Origin: Roseiarcus sp049514155
GTDB taxonomy: Bacteria > Pseudomonadota > Alphaproteobacteria > Rhizobiales > Beijerinckiaceae
Direction of reading: 5' to 3'
DNA length: 64,000 nt
Assembly (NCBI RefSeq): GCF_049514155.1
Contig: NZ_JBEKVH010000001.1
Span: 1-64,000, forward strand
The notes below the pieces were generated by a model that was not told where the DNA came from, ran no database searches, and saw only the letters and a program-made list of their open reading frames with translations. The translations under genes and the position numbers were made by a program. Of the stretch, positions 26,910 through 34,330 are shown piece by piece (position 1 is the stretch's first letter; each line of letters starts with the position of its first letter).

Positions 26910-28078
26910 TCAGCCCCCTCCTCCGCTGGCGTCGGCTCGACGGCCGCGAGGTCCGCCGCGTCGGGGAGCGCCGGCAGAAACCAACGCTGGGCGATCAGCG
27001 TCGGCACGACCGCGCTGCCGATCACCGCCGTCACCAGCACCGTATACTGGCCCTGGTCGATGATGTGGTTGGTCAGACCGAACAGCGCCGAAATCGAGCC
27101 GAACGTCAGACCGGTGGACATCAGCAGGGTGGTGTACATGCCTTCGCGTGGGTCGAAGCGGAAGGCCCGAGTCAGCGGCAGGATGCCGATGAACTTGGTC
27201 GCCATTTTGATCGCGAGGAAGACGACGATGAGCCCTGCCGAGCCGACCAGCGCGGCGAAATCGACCAGCGAGCCGGCCTTCAGGAAGTAGAACGGCGTCA
27301 GGATGGTGAAGGCGATGATCCGCATGCGGTGCGGCAGCTCGGGGTTGAGCAGGAAGGCCGGCGCAAGCGCCATGCCGACGAGATAGGCCGGCAACACCGC
27401 TTCGCTGCCGGCGATCGCCGCTAGACCGCCGAGCCCGAGCAGAATCAACGCGACGAATTTCGTTTCCGGCTCGCTGACGCGATTGCCGACCTGGGCGAAG
27501 AACCACGGCGCGAAGCGCGGCAGCAGCCACAGCACCGCGGCGGTCGTCGCGCCGAAGAAGGCCAGCCGCATGTCGTAATGGGCGAACACCACGCCGAGAG
27601 CCAGCACCGTGCCGAGGTCGTTGACGAAGCAGGCGGCGAGAATGATCTTGCCCATCTCGGTGCGATTGAAGCCGGTCTCGATCATCACCGCGTAGACGAC
27701 CGCCACCGACGTCGTCGACAGCGAGATTCCAGCGATCTGCGCCTGATCCCACGGCCAATGGATCGCGTAATGCGCGTAGGCGAGGACGCCGACATAGGGG
27801 GCGAAGAAACCGACGACGCCGATCGAAATGGCGGAGCGGAAGTGCTTGCGCACCACGCCGGGATCGATTTCCGTGCCGGCGAGAAAAGTCAGCATGATCG
27901 CGCCGAATCCGGCGAGAAAATTCACCCACTCCGTCAGTGGAAGACCGATTGCATTGCCGGCGAGCGCGCCGACCATGATCTCGATCAGCGCCACCGAAAC
28001 GGCGACGCGAATCGAAACGATCGCGGCGACCAGCGCCAGACCGATCCACAAAGCCGATTGCAGCCAAACCTGTCCCAT
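26906..28078 (-). CDS. Cation:proton antiporter (CPA2/KefB-like)
   Basis: A 390-residue inner-membrane protein with about 12 helices of the Na+/H+ exchanger fold. Landmarks are FGAIMLTFLAGTEIDPGVVRKH (split), ISLSTTSVAVVYAVMIETG and the ion-site motif AACFVNDLGTVLALG, where the pair is Asn-Asp rather than Asp-Asp. It lacks the RCK/TrkA-N nucleotide domain of full Kef proteins. The ATG has GGAGG nine bases upstream. A fluoride riboswitch occupies its leader, so it is probably induced by fluoride; whether it moves fluoride, or restores ion/proton balance under fluoride stress, is not shown. It is coupled to the usp gene. Confidence 0.93.
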   Translation of the reverse strand: MGQVWLQSALWIGLALVAAIVSIRVAVSVALIEIMVGALAGNAIGLPLTEWVNFLAGFGAIMLTFLAGTEIDPGVVRKHFRSAISIGVVGFFAPYVGVLAYAHYAIHWPWDQAQIAGISLSTTSVAVVYAVMIETGFNRTEMGKIILAACFVNDLGTVLALGVVFAHYDMRLAFFGATTAAVLWLLPRFAPWFFAQVGNRVSEPETKFVALILLGLGGLAAIAGSEAVLPAYLVGMALAPAFLLNPELPHRMRIIAFTILTPFYFLKAGSLVDFAALVGSAGLIVVFLAIKMATKFIGILPLTRAFRFDPREGMYTTLLMSTGLTFGSISALFGLTNHIIDQGQYTVLVTAVIGSAVVPTLIAQRWFLPALPDAADLAAVEPTPAEEGAE

Positions 28079-28149
28079 CGACGCCTCGCCTCCTTTGACA
28101 CGGCAATCAGCGTCCGGCCGACAGAACGGCTAAACGCCTCCCACCGCAC

Positions 28150-28210
28150 GTTTCGCGGCAGGAGTCATCAGCCTGGACAGGCGGTTTTGGGGGACTCCAT
28201 CCCCTTGGGG
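28150..28210 (-). ncRNA. Fluoride riboswitch (crcB motif) aptamer
   Basis: Read on the minus strand, 28204-28189 is GGGGATGGAGTCCCCC, then AAAACCGCC (28188-28180), a short GCCT/AGGC stem, and GGCTGATGACTCCTGCC ending at 28157. These are the near-invariant blocks of the crcB motif: GGnGATGGnnTnCnCC, ACCGCC and GCTGATGACTCCT. GGAGTC in the first loop is the exact complement of GACTCC at the 3' side, as needed for the pseudoknot. The aptamer starts about ten bases after a candidate promoter and ends about 80 bases before the antiporter ATG. How the downstream leader switches expression is not obvious; no strong terminator is visible, so ribosome-site control is possible. Confidence 0.92.
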
Positions 28211-28219
28211 ATTTGGCTA

Positions 28220-28248
28220 GAATTACGCTCGGCGGCGGCGCGCGTCAA
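28220..28248 (-). promoter_or_regulatory. Candidate promoter of the fluoride-responsive operon
   Basis: On the minus strand TTGACG (28248-28243) is followed after 17 bases by TAATTC (28225-28220). The -35 hexamer is close to consensus, the -10 is weak but in the only AT-rich spot. Transcription would begin near 28212, immediately before the aptamer, which fits a riboswitch leader. Confidence 0.5.
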
Positions 28249-28284
28249 ACCGCTCGGCGCCGCAGGGGGGGCTCCCCGCGGGCT

Positions 28285-29241
28285 TCACGCGCCAGCGGCC
28301 CACGCTCGCCTGAGCCCGTCGCAGACGCGTCCAAACGCCGCCTGACCCGCGGGGACGACGCCGCCGAGGCCGTAAAAATGGTGGATCAGCCCGGCATGGA
28401 CAGTGAGGTCGGCGCGCACCCCCGTTCTCGTCAGCGCGGTGGCGTAGGCCTCGCCCTCATCACGCAAGGGATCGAATTCGGCGACATGAACCAGCGCCGG
28501 CGGCAACTTCGCCAAATCGCCGCCGTTGAGCGGCGCGACGCGTGGGTCGTCGGGCGAAAGACCCGCGACGCGATAGTGCTCCCAGTAGGCCGCCATCGTC
28601 GCTTCCTCGATCAGCCAGCCCGCAGCCAGCGCGGCGCGAGACGGCGTGCGGCAGAGCGGCGACACGACTGGGCACAGCAGCAGTTGCAGCGCCAGCGGCG
28701 CCGACGCCTCGCGCGCGACGACGACGGCGAGATTGGCGCCGGCGGAGTCGCCGGCGATCCCCAGCCGCCGGGGATCGACGCCGTAGCGGCGCGGCCGGGC
28801 GGCGATCGCTCGCAACGCAGCTGCGCCGTCGTCGAGCGCGGCGGGAAAACGATGCTCGGGCGCGAGGCGATAGTCGACCGCGATCACCCGGCAGAGCCCA
28901 AGCGCGCTGAGCGTCGCGCAGATCGCGTCGTGGCTGGCTATCCCGCCGGAGATCCAGCCGCCGCCGTGGAAATAGAGCAACGCCGGCAGTTGCGCGTCGC
29001 CTGAGCCCGGCGGCGCGTAGAGGCGCACGGCGATGCGCCCCGCCGCCACGACATCGTCGCAGCGCTCGACCGGCGGCGGCGGGGCTGCGAAGGAAGCGAG
29101 CCCATCGGTCGCGGCGCGCAGTTCCTGGAGCGTCGGCGCACTGTCGCGCGGCTTGGCGCCGGCGGCGATGAGATCGAGAAAGCGACGCGCGCGCGGATCG
29201 AGCCCCATCGCCGGCGAGACGAGCGGCGGCGCCCCGGTCAC
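28285..29241 (-). CDS. Alpha/beta hydrolase, hormone-sensitive-lipase family
   Basis: A 318-residue esterase/thioesterase-like protein. It carries LLYFHGGGWISGGIASHD (oxyanion-hole HGGG), RLGIAGDSAGANLAVVVA (Ser nucleophile in GDSAG), HVAEFDPLRDEGEAYA (Asp) and HAGLIHHFYGLGGVVPAG (His). The start is a GTG that overlaps the carrier-protein stop (GTGA); a later ATG (MGLDPRARRF) is an alternative. Its fusion in one operon with an acyl carrier protein, opposite an amino acid:carrier-protein ligase, suggests it may release or transfer the carrier-bound group, but this is inference. Confidence 0.88.
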   Translation of the reverse strand: MTGAPPLVSPAMGLDPRARRFLDLIAAGAKPRDSAPTLQELRAATDGLASFAAPPPPVERCDDVVAAGRIAVRLYAPPGSGDAQLPALLYFHGGGWISGGIASHDAICATLSALGLCRVIAVDYRLAPEHRFPAALDDGAAALRAIAARPRRYGVDPRRLGIAGDSAGANLAVVVAREASAPLALQLLLCPVVSPLCRTPSRAALAAGWLIEEATMAAYWEHYRVAGLSPDDPRVAPLNGGDLAKLPPALVHVAEFDPLRDEGEAYATALTRTGVRADLTVHAGLIHHFYGLGGVVPAGQAAFGRVCDGLRRAWAAGA

Positions 29242-29495
29242 GCGGACTTCAGGCGCTCGAGCAGCGCCGCGATCGCCGCGATCGAGCGGAAGTTCTCCGG
29301 CGTCAATTCCGCGTCGGGAATGGCGACGTCATAGGCCGCTTCGATCGCCAGCATCAGCTTGACCGTCGCCATCGAGGTCAGTCCCGCATCATGCAGATCG
29401 GCGGCGCGCGCGAGAGAGGGATCGCCTGGCAGCGCCGGCGCAAATTCGCGGACGAGATCGCCGAGTTTGGAATCGAGGGCGACGCGGTCGCTCAT
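29238..29495 (-). CDS. Acyl-carrier-like protein (probable aminoacyl carrier protein)
   Basis: An 85-residue acidic helical protein of the ACP fold. The phosphopantetheine attachment Ser is in HDAGLTSMATVKLMLAIE; the usual Asp-Ser-Leu is Thr-Ser-Met, as in the small carrier proteins that pair with amino acid:carrier-protein ligases in Bradyrhizobium. Helix III ends ITPENF-like (LTPENFRSIAAIAALLERL). It lies upstream of, and overlaps, the esterase gene. The ligase is encoded on the opposite strand 1.5 kb away, facing outward from the same control region. The partner assignment rests on this context. Confidence 0.88.
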   Translation of the reverse strand: MSDRVALDSKLGDLVREFAPALPGDPSLARAADLHDAGLTSMATVKLMLAIEAAYDVAIPDAELTPENFRSIAAIAALLERLKSA

Positions 29496-29787
29496 GACGT
29501 GATGCCCGAGGCAGGGTAGGACGGCCGCGTGTCTAACATTTGAATCGTTCTGCGCTCACGGCTTTGCGCGTTAAGACTAACGCCCGTCGAGCTAACGCCG
29601 CTTTTCAGCATCGGCATTAACGATCTGTTAATAATTAAACATTCGAATTGTCGATCAAGTTAGCGAATTCCGATATCGCTGCATTTGCATCAAATTCTAT
29701 GCTGCTGTCCGCCGTAGAGTTCAGCAGATATACCACGAACGCGGTGCTTTCTCTGTCGTATTTCGATCACGAGTCGGAGTTGGCGTC
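29496..29787. promoter_or_regulatory. AT-rich divergent control region
   Basis: A 292-base gap between the carrier-protein operon (minus) and the acyl-CoA dehydrogenase operon (plus). It is much richer in A+T than the surrounding genes. It contains an inverted repeat GCGTTA-N4-TAACGC at 29568-29583, further TAACG words at 29593 and 29618, and a CtrA-type box at 29617-29631. No coding frame in it is credible. It probably holds both promoters. Confidence 0.6.
29617..29631. promoter_or_regulatory. Candidate CtrA box (TTAA-N7-TTAA)
   Basis: TTAA, seven bases, TTAA, which also forms a symmetric TTAAC-N5-GTTAA. A further TTAA follows within five bases. It lies 122 bases upstream of the carrier-protein start and 156 bases upstream of the dehydrogenase start. 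Assignment to CtrA is by motif only. Confidence 0.45.
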
Positions 29788-31011
29788 ATGAGCCTCAACG
29801 TTACCCCGCTCTCCCCCCGCACGCCGCGTTCCCGGGCCGGCGAAGCGCCCGGATCGCGCGATTTCATCGCTCGCGCGGAGAAAGTCGCGGCGATCGCCGA
29901 GCCATGCGCCGACGCTGTCGATCGCGAGGCGCGCTTCCCCGCCGAAGCCTTCGCCGCCATCCGCGAGCAGAAGCTGCTCGGCATGCTCGTTCCCGCCGAA
30001 CTCGGCGGCGACGGCGCGCGCGCCGCCGACGTCGTCGACGTCTGCGCGATTCTCGGCCGCGCCTGCGCTTCGACGGCGATGATCTTCGCCATGCACCAGG
30101 TGAAGCTTGCCTGCCTCGCGCGCCACGCGCGCGGCGCCGCCTGGCAGCTCGCTTTCCTGAGCGAGGTCGCCGAGCGGCAACTGCTGCTCGCTTCCTCGAC
30201 CACGGAGGGCGGCAATGGCGCCGACATCCGCTCGAGCGAGGCGCCGGTGCGCGTCGCCGGCGGACGCGTCTCGCTGCAGCGCGACGCCTCCTGCATTTCC
30301 TACGGCCGCGAGGCCGATGCGCTCGTCACCACGGCGCGCCGCTCCGACGGCGCGGCGAAATCCGACCAGGTTCTGGTCGTCTTCCGCCGCGAGGACTACA
30401 GGCTCGAACCGACCCAGACCTGGGACACGCTCGGCATGCGCGGCACCTGCAGCGTCGGCTTCATCCTGCGCGCCGAGGGGGCCGCCGAGCAGGTGCTCGC
30501 CGAGCCTTACGAGCGCATCCACAGCCAGACGATGGTGCCTTACGCACATATGTTCTGGAGCGCGGCATGGTGCGGAATCGCCTCTGGCGCCGTCGCCCGC
30601 GCCCGCGCCTTCGTCCGCCAGGCGGCGCGCGCCGCCGGCGGCCGCATGCCGCCCGCCGCCGCCCAGCTCACCCGCGCCCGTCTGTCGCTCGAAACCCTGC
30701 GCGGCGCGGTCCAGGCCGGCGTCGCCAATTTCGAACGCAATGCCGCCGATCCCGGCGGACTGGCGACGACCGAGGCGCAGCTCGCGCTGACGATGCTCAA
30801 GGTCGAGGCCTCCGAGCTCGCGACGACGACGGTGCTCACCGCGATGCGCGCCTGCGGCCTCGCCGGCTATCGCAACGACAGTCCCTTCGCCATGGGCCGC
30901 TTCCTGCGCGACATCCTCTCGTCGCCGATCATGATCAACAACGACCGCATTCTCGCCAGCGCCGATCCCGCGGTGCTGATGAGCGAGGCCCCGACCGCGC
31001 TGAGCCTCTAG
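29788..31011 (+). CDS. Acyl-CoA dehydrogenase family protein
   Basis: A 407-residue flavoprotein of the acyl-CoA dehydrogenase fold: helical N-terminus (REARFPAEAFAAIREQKLLGMLVPAELGG split), CASTAMIFAMHQVKLACLARH, the FAD loop LLASSTTEGGNGADIRSS, a beta domain and a final four-helix part with RNDSPFAMGRFLRDILSSPIM. Many family members act on carrier-protein-bound rather than CoA-bound substrates. Being 21 bases upstream of the amino acid:carrier-protein ligase, it may oxidise an aminoacyl-S-carrier substrate; this is inferred from context. The ATG has a GGAG motif nine bases upstream. Confidence 0.9.
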   Translation: MSLNVTPLSPRTPRSRAGEAPGSRDFIARAEKVAAIAEPCADAVDREARFPAEAFAAIREQKLLGMLVPAELGGDGARAADVVDVCAILGRACASTAMIFAMHQVKLACLARHARGAAWQLAFLSEVAERQLLLASSTTEGGNGADIRSSEAPVRVAGGRVSLQRDASCISYGREADALVTTARRSDGAAKSDQVLVVFRREDYRLEPTQTWDTLGMRGTCSVGFILRAEGAAEQVLAEPYERIHSQTMVPYAHMFWSAAWCGIASGAVARARAFVRQAARAAGGRMPPAAAQLTRARLSLETLRGAVQAGVANFERNAADPGGLATTEAQLALTMLKVEASELATTTVLTAMRACGLAGYRNDSPFAMGRFLRDILSSPIMINNDRILASADPAVLMSEAPTALSL

Positions 31012-31032
31012 CAACCGGCGAAAGGAGCCGCC

Positions 31033-31956
31033 ATGAACCTCGCGCCCAATCGCCTCGGCCAGCCCGCAGCGAGTGCGGAAGCGATCCTCGAGGCGCTGTT
31101 CCATCCGACCGGCGTCGACGGCGTCTACGGCCGCTCCGGCGCTTATGAGGCGGTCGTCGAAGGACTCGCCACGCTGATCAACCGCGCGCGCGACCCGCGC
31201 GCCGAGATCGTACGCTTCCCGCCGGTCGTCAGCCGCGCGCTGATCGAGAAGTCCGGCTATCTGAAGAGCTTCCCGCATCTGCTCGGCTGCGTCTGCGCGC
31301 TCGGAGGCGGCGACGCGGCGATCGGCGCGGCGGTCGAGCGCTTCGAGACGGGCGGCCCCTGGACCGACGGCCTCGAGGCGAGCGACCTCGTGCTCGCGCC
31401 GGCGGCCTGCTATCCGGTCTATCCGCTGGCCGCGCGACGTGGGCCGATCCCGCGCGACGGGCTGATCTTCGACGTCGCCTCCGACTGCTTCCGCCGCGAG
31501 CCGTCGCGCGACCTCGACCGCCTGCAGTCGTTCCGCATGCGCGAATTCGTCTTCATCGGCGCGCCCGAGGCGGCGACCGACTTCCGCGACACATGGAAGG
31601 CGCGCGCCGGCGACTTCGCCGCCTCGCTCGGACTCTCCTCACGCATCGATCCGGCAAGCGACCCGTTCTTCGGCCGCGGCGGCGCGATGGTCGGCCGCTT
31701 CCAGGTCGAGCAGGCGCTGAAGTTCGAGCTGATGGTCCCGGTGCGCTCGGCTGAGACGCCGACCGCCTGCATGAGCTTCAACTGCCACCGCGACCATTTC
31801 GGCCAGACCTGGGGCCTGACGAGCGATGACGGCGCGACCGCCCACACCGCCTGCGTCGCCTTTGGGATCGACCGACTGGCGGCGGCATTGTTCGCCGCGC
31901 ATGGGGTCGATTCCGACCGCTGGCCCACGTCGGTGCGCGCCGCGTTGAACCTGTGA
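31033..31956 (+). CDS. Amino acid--[acyl-carrier-protein] ligase
   Basis: A truncated class II aminoacyl-tRNA synthetase homologue, related to SerRS, that loads glycine or alanine onto the phosphopantetheine of a carrier protein instead of tRNA. The 307-residue protein lacks a tRNA-binding arm. Motif 2 is DCFRREPSRDLDRLQSFRMR plus EFVFIG; motif 3 is CVAFGIDRLAAALF. Cys126, Glu171 and Cys274 have exactly the spacing of the zinc ligands I recall for the Bradyrhizobium enzyme (131/176/279). RBS AAAGGAG precedes the ATG. The carrier protein gene lies just across the divergent control region. The amino acid cannot be read from the sequence. Confidence 0.94.
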   Translation: MNLAPNRLGQPAASAEAILEALFHPTGVDGVYGRSGAYEAVVEGLATLINRARDPRAEIVRFPPVVSRALIEKSGYLKSFPHLLGCVCALGGGDAAIGAAVERFETGGPWTDGLEASDLVLAPAACYPVYPLAARRGPIPRDGLIFDVASDCFRREPSRDLDRLQSFRMREFVFIGAPEAATDFRDTWKARAGDFAASLGLSSRIDPASDPFFGRGGAMVGRFQVEQALKFELMVPVRSAETPTACMSFNCHRDHFGQTWGLTSDDGATAHTACVAFGIDRLAAALFAAHGVDSDRWPTSVRAALNL

Positions 31957-31975
31957 GGACGTCCCGCGGCGCTGC

Positions 31976-32004
31976 TTGACGACCCCGCGCGGGCCTGACA
32001 AGAT
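31976..32004 (+). promoter_or_regulatory. Candidate promoter of the feruloyl-CoA synthetase-like gene
   Basis: TTGACG (31976-31981), a 17-base spacer and CAAGAT (31999-32004), beginning 20 bases after the stop of the amino acid:carrier-protein ligase. The -10 overlaps the first bases of a 21-base palindrome, which would allow repression. The transcript would have a leader of about 65-70 bases. Confidence 0.45.
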
Positions 32005-32023
32005 AGTTATACACTATAGCTAT
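32003..32023. promoter_or_regulatory. Palindromic operator, MarR-type candidate
   Basis: A 21-base imperfect palindrome with the symmetric core ATAG-N-TATA-N3-TATA-N-CTAT. It is AT-rich in GC-rich surroundings and sits over the -10/start region of the feruloyl-CoA synthetase-like gene. Hydroxycinnamate catabolism genes are commonly controlled by MarR regulators (CouR, FerC types) with such sites. No MarR gene is in the window. Confidence 0.5.
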
Positions 32024-32078
32024 CGGTCGCCCACGCCTCCGCGGAGCGACGGGGCCGGCCGAACAGCGGGAGGACACG

Positions 32079-33908
32079 ATGCGGGCGATCCGCGCAGACG
32101 GCGAGTCGTCGCCTTCCGTGCTCGGCGCGCTGACCCCGAGCCTCGTCGCCCGCCCTGACGGCTCGTTCCTCGTCCGTTCGGCCGAACCGCTGCCGGACTA
32201 TCCGCGCCGGCTCGGCGACGGCCTGCGCCGCTGGGCGCGCGAAGCGCCCGACCGCGTCTTCCTCGCTGAGCGCAACGCCGACCGCTCTTGGCGCAAGCTC
32301 ACCTACGCCGAGACGCTCGACGCGGTCACGCGCATCGCGGCGGCGCTGCTCAAATTCGATCTCAGCCCCGAGCGACCGATCGTCGTGCTGTCGGGCAATG
32401 ACGTCGAGCACGCCTTGATCGGTCTGGCGGCGATGGAGATCGGCGTTCCCTACTGCCCAATCTCGCCCCCCTATTCGCTCGCCTCGCAAGATTTCGCCAA
32501 GCTCAAGTTCGCCTTCGGCCTGCTGACGCCCGGCCTCGTCTACGCAACCGACGGCGCCGCCTTCGCTCGGGCGTTCGACGCCGTGGCTCGACCCGGGATC
32601 CCGCGCGTCGCCGCGCGCGACGCCGACGCAGTCAATGGCCTGGCGTTCGCCGACCTTCTCGCCGCGCGGCCCAGCGTCGAACTGGAGCGCGCGCGCGCCG
32701 CCGTCGGTCCGGACGCGATCGCCAAATTCCTGCTGACCTCCGGCTCGACCGGACGGCCGAAGGCGGTGATCAACACCCAGCGCATGATCTGCGCCAATCA
32801 GGCGATGCTCGCCCAGGCGTTCCCGTTCTTGGACTGGGCGCCGCCGGTGCTGCTCGACTGGCTGCCGTGGAGCCACACCTTCGGCTCCAACCACAATTTC
32901 GGCATCGCCCTCACCCATGGCGGCACGTTTCATTTCGACGCCGGACGGCCGATGCCGGGCGGAATCGAGGAGACGGTCGCCAATCTCAACGAGGTCGCGC
33001 CGACCGCCTATTTCAACGTGCCGAAAGGCTTCGAGGCGCTGCTGCCGCATCTCGAGGCCGATTCCCGCTTGCGCGCGAAGTTCTTCAGTCGCCTGAAAAT
33101 GCTGTTCTACGCCGGCGCCGGCCTGTCGCCGGAGATTTTCCACGCCTATCGCGCCATGGCTAGGCGCGAAACCGGCGGCGACATGCCGTTCGTCACCGGG
33201 CTCGGCGCGACCGAGACTTCGCCTTCGGCGCTGATGTGCCTGATGGACGTCGAAGAACCCGGCAACATGGGCCAGCCGATGGCCGGGGTGGAACTCAAGC
33301 TCGCCCCCGTCGAGGGCAAGCTCGAAGCGCGCGTACGCGCGCCGACCGTGACGCCGGGCTACTGGCGCGACGAGGAGCTGACGCGCAGGGCGTTCGACGA
33401 GGAAGGCTTCTATCGCTTCGGCGACGGCGTGCGCTTCGCCACGCCCGGCGACGCCAAGGGCGGCTTCCTGTTCGACGGCCGCATCGCCGAGGATTTCAAG
33501 CTCGCGACCGGCACCTGGGTCAGCGTCGGGCCGCTGCGCGCCGCGTTGGTTTCCGCGCTGGCGCCGCTCGCCAAGGACGTGGTCATCGCCGGCCACGACC
33601 GCGACGACGTCGCGGCCTTGATCTTCCCCGACCTCGACGCCTGCCGGCCGCTAGCGGGCGGCGACGACCTTGACGACCCGAAGGTGCGCGAAGCGTTCCG
33701 CAAGCGGCTCGCCGCCTTTGCCGCCAAAGCGAGCGGCTCGGCGAGCCGGGTCGAACGCATCCTGCTGCTCGCCGACCCGCCGTCGCTCGACGCCGGCGAG
33801 ATCACCGACAAGGGTTCGCTCAACCAGCGCGCAGTGCTGCGACGCCGCGCCGAAGCGGTGGCGGCGCTCTACAATCCGGAATCGGAGACGACGATCAAGG
33901 CCCACTGA
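32079..33908 (+). CDS. Feruloyl-CoA synthetase-like AMP-dependent ligase
   Basis: A 609-residue ANL enzyme that resembles feruloyl-CoA synthases, which activate hydroxycinnamic acids with ATP and CoA. It has YSLASQDFAKLKFAFGLLTPG, the loop FLLTSGSTGRPKAVINTQRM, DWLPWSHTFGSNHNFGIAL, the motif TGLGATETSPSALM, the hinge FDGRIAEDFKLATGTWVSVG and the terminal Lys region GEITDKGSLNQRAVL. These features set it apart from ordinary fatty-acyl-CoA ligases. The ATG has GGGAGGA six bases upstream. A palindromic operator overlaps its promoter. No enoyl-CoA hydratase/vanillin genes are adjacent, so the acid used remains open. Confidence 0.85.
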   Translation: MRAIRADGESSPSVLGALTPSLVARPDGSFLVRSAEPLPDYPRRLGDGLRRWAREAPDRVFLAERNADRSWRKLTYAETLDAVTRIAAALLKFDLSPERPIVVLSGNDVEHALIGLAAMEIGVPYCPISPPYSLASQDFAKLKFAFGLLTPGLVYATDGAAFARAFDAVARPGIPRVAARDADAVNGLAFADLLAARPSVELERARAAVGPDAIAKFLLTSGSTGRPKAVINTQRMICANQAMLAQAFPFLDWAPPVLLDWLPWSHTFGSNHNFGIALTHGGTFHFDAGRPMPGGIEETVANLNEVAPTAYFNVPKGFEALLPHLEADSRLRAKFFSRLKMLFYAGAGLSPEIFHAYRAMARRETGGDMPFVTGLGATETSPSALMCLMDVEEPGNMGQPMAGVELKLAPVEGKLEARVRAPTVTPGYWRDEELTRRAFDEEGFYRFGDGVRFATPGDAKGGFLFDGRIAEDFKLATGTWVSVGPLRAALVSALAPLAKDVVIAGHDRDDVAALIFPDLDACRPLAGGDDLDDPKVREAFRKRLAAFAAKASGSASRVERILLLADPPSLDAGEITDKGSLNQRAVLRRRAEAVAALYNPESETTIKAH

Positions 33909-33963
33909 GCGGCGGCCGCAGGCGCAAGACCGATCGTCGTCAAACGCGCAAAGGCGACTGCGC

Positions 33964-34224
33964 TCAACCGCCCTTTTCCATTTCGCGGCGAATGTCGTCC
34001 TCGCTGATTGGCTTCTGGAAGTAGGTCATCCAACCGTGGATCGCCAAACCGACGCCCCAGCCGACGATCGGCCAGATCGGCCAGAAGTAATCGTGTCCGG
34101 AGAACGCCCAGATGACGACGAGCAATAGGTTGACGATCACGTAGATCGCCGCGTGAACGGCGAAGCCCCGCTTGGCTTCGAGCCGTTTGATCGCGGCTTC
34201 GCGGCGCATGTCGGCGTCGGCCAT
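33964..34224 (-). CDS. 2TM-domain small membrane protein
   Basis: An 86-residue protein with two hydrophobic helices (AAIYVIVNLLLVVIWAFSG and WPIVGWGVGLAIHGWMTYF) around a tryptophan-rich turn. The order KRGFAVHAAIYVIVNLLL...W.F.....FWPIWPI.GWG.GLA.HG matches the 2TM domain family, often found alone or joined to kinases or LytTR domains. A GGAGGGGAGG motif precedes the ATG. It stands alone between convergent neighbours; its function is unknown. Confidence 0.85.
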   Translation of the reverse strand: MADADMRREAAIKRLEAKRGFAVHAAIYVIVNLLLVVIWAFSGHDYFWPIWPIVGWGVGLAIHGWMTYFQKPISEDDIRREMEKGG

Positions 34225-34330
34225 CCTCCCCTCCTGTCAATCGCGAGCGGCGCAAGACTAACCACGCCGCCGTCGGCCACGGCAATGGCCAGCGTCAATC
34301 GGCGAAGCGGCCGTCCCTTGATTGCGCCGC

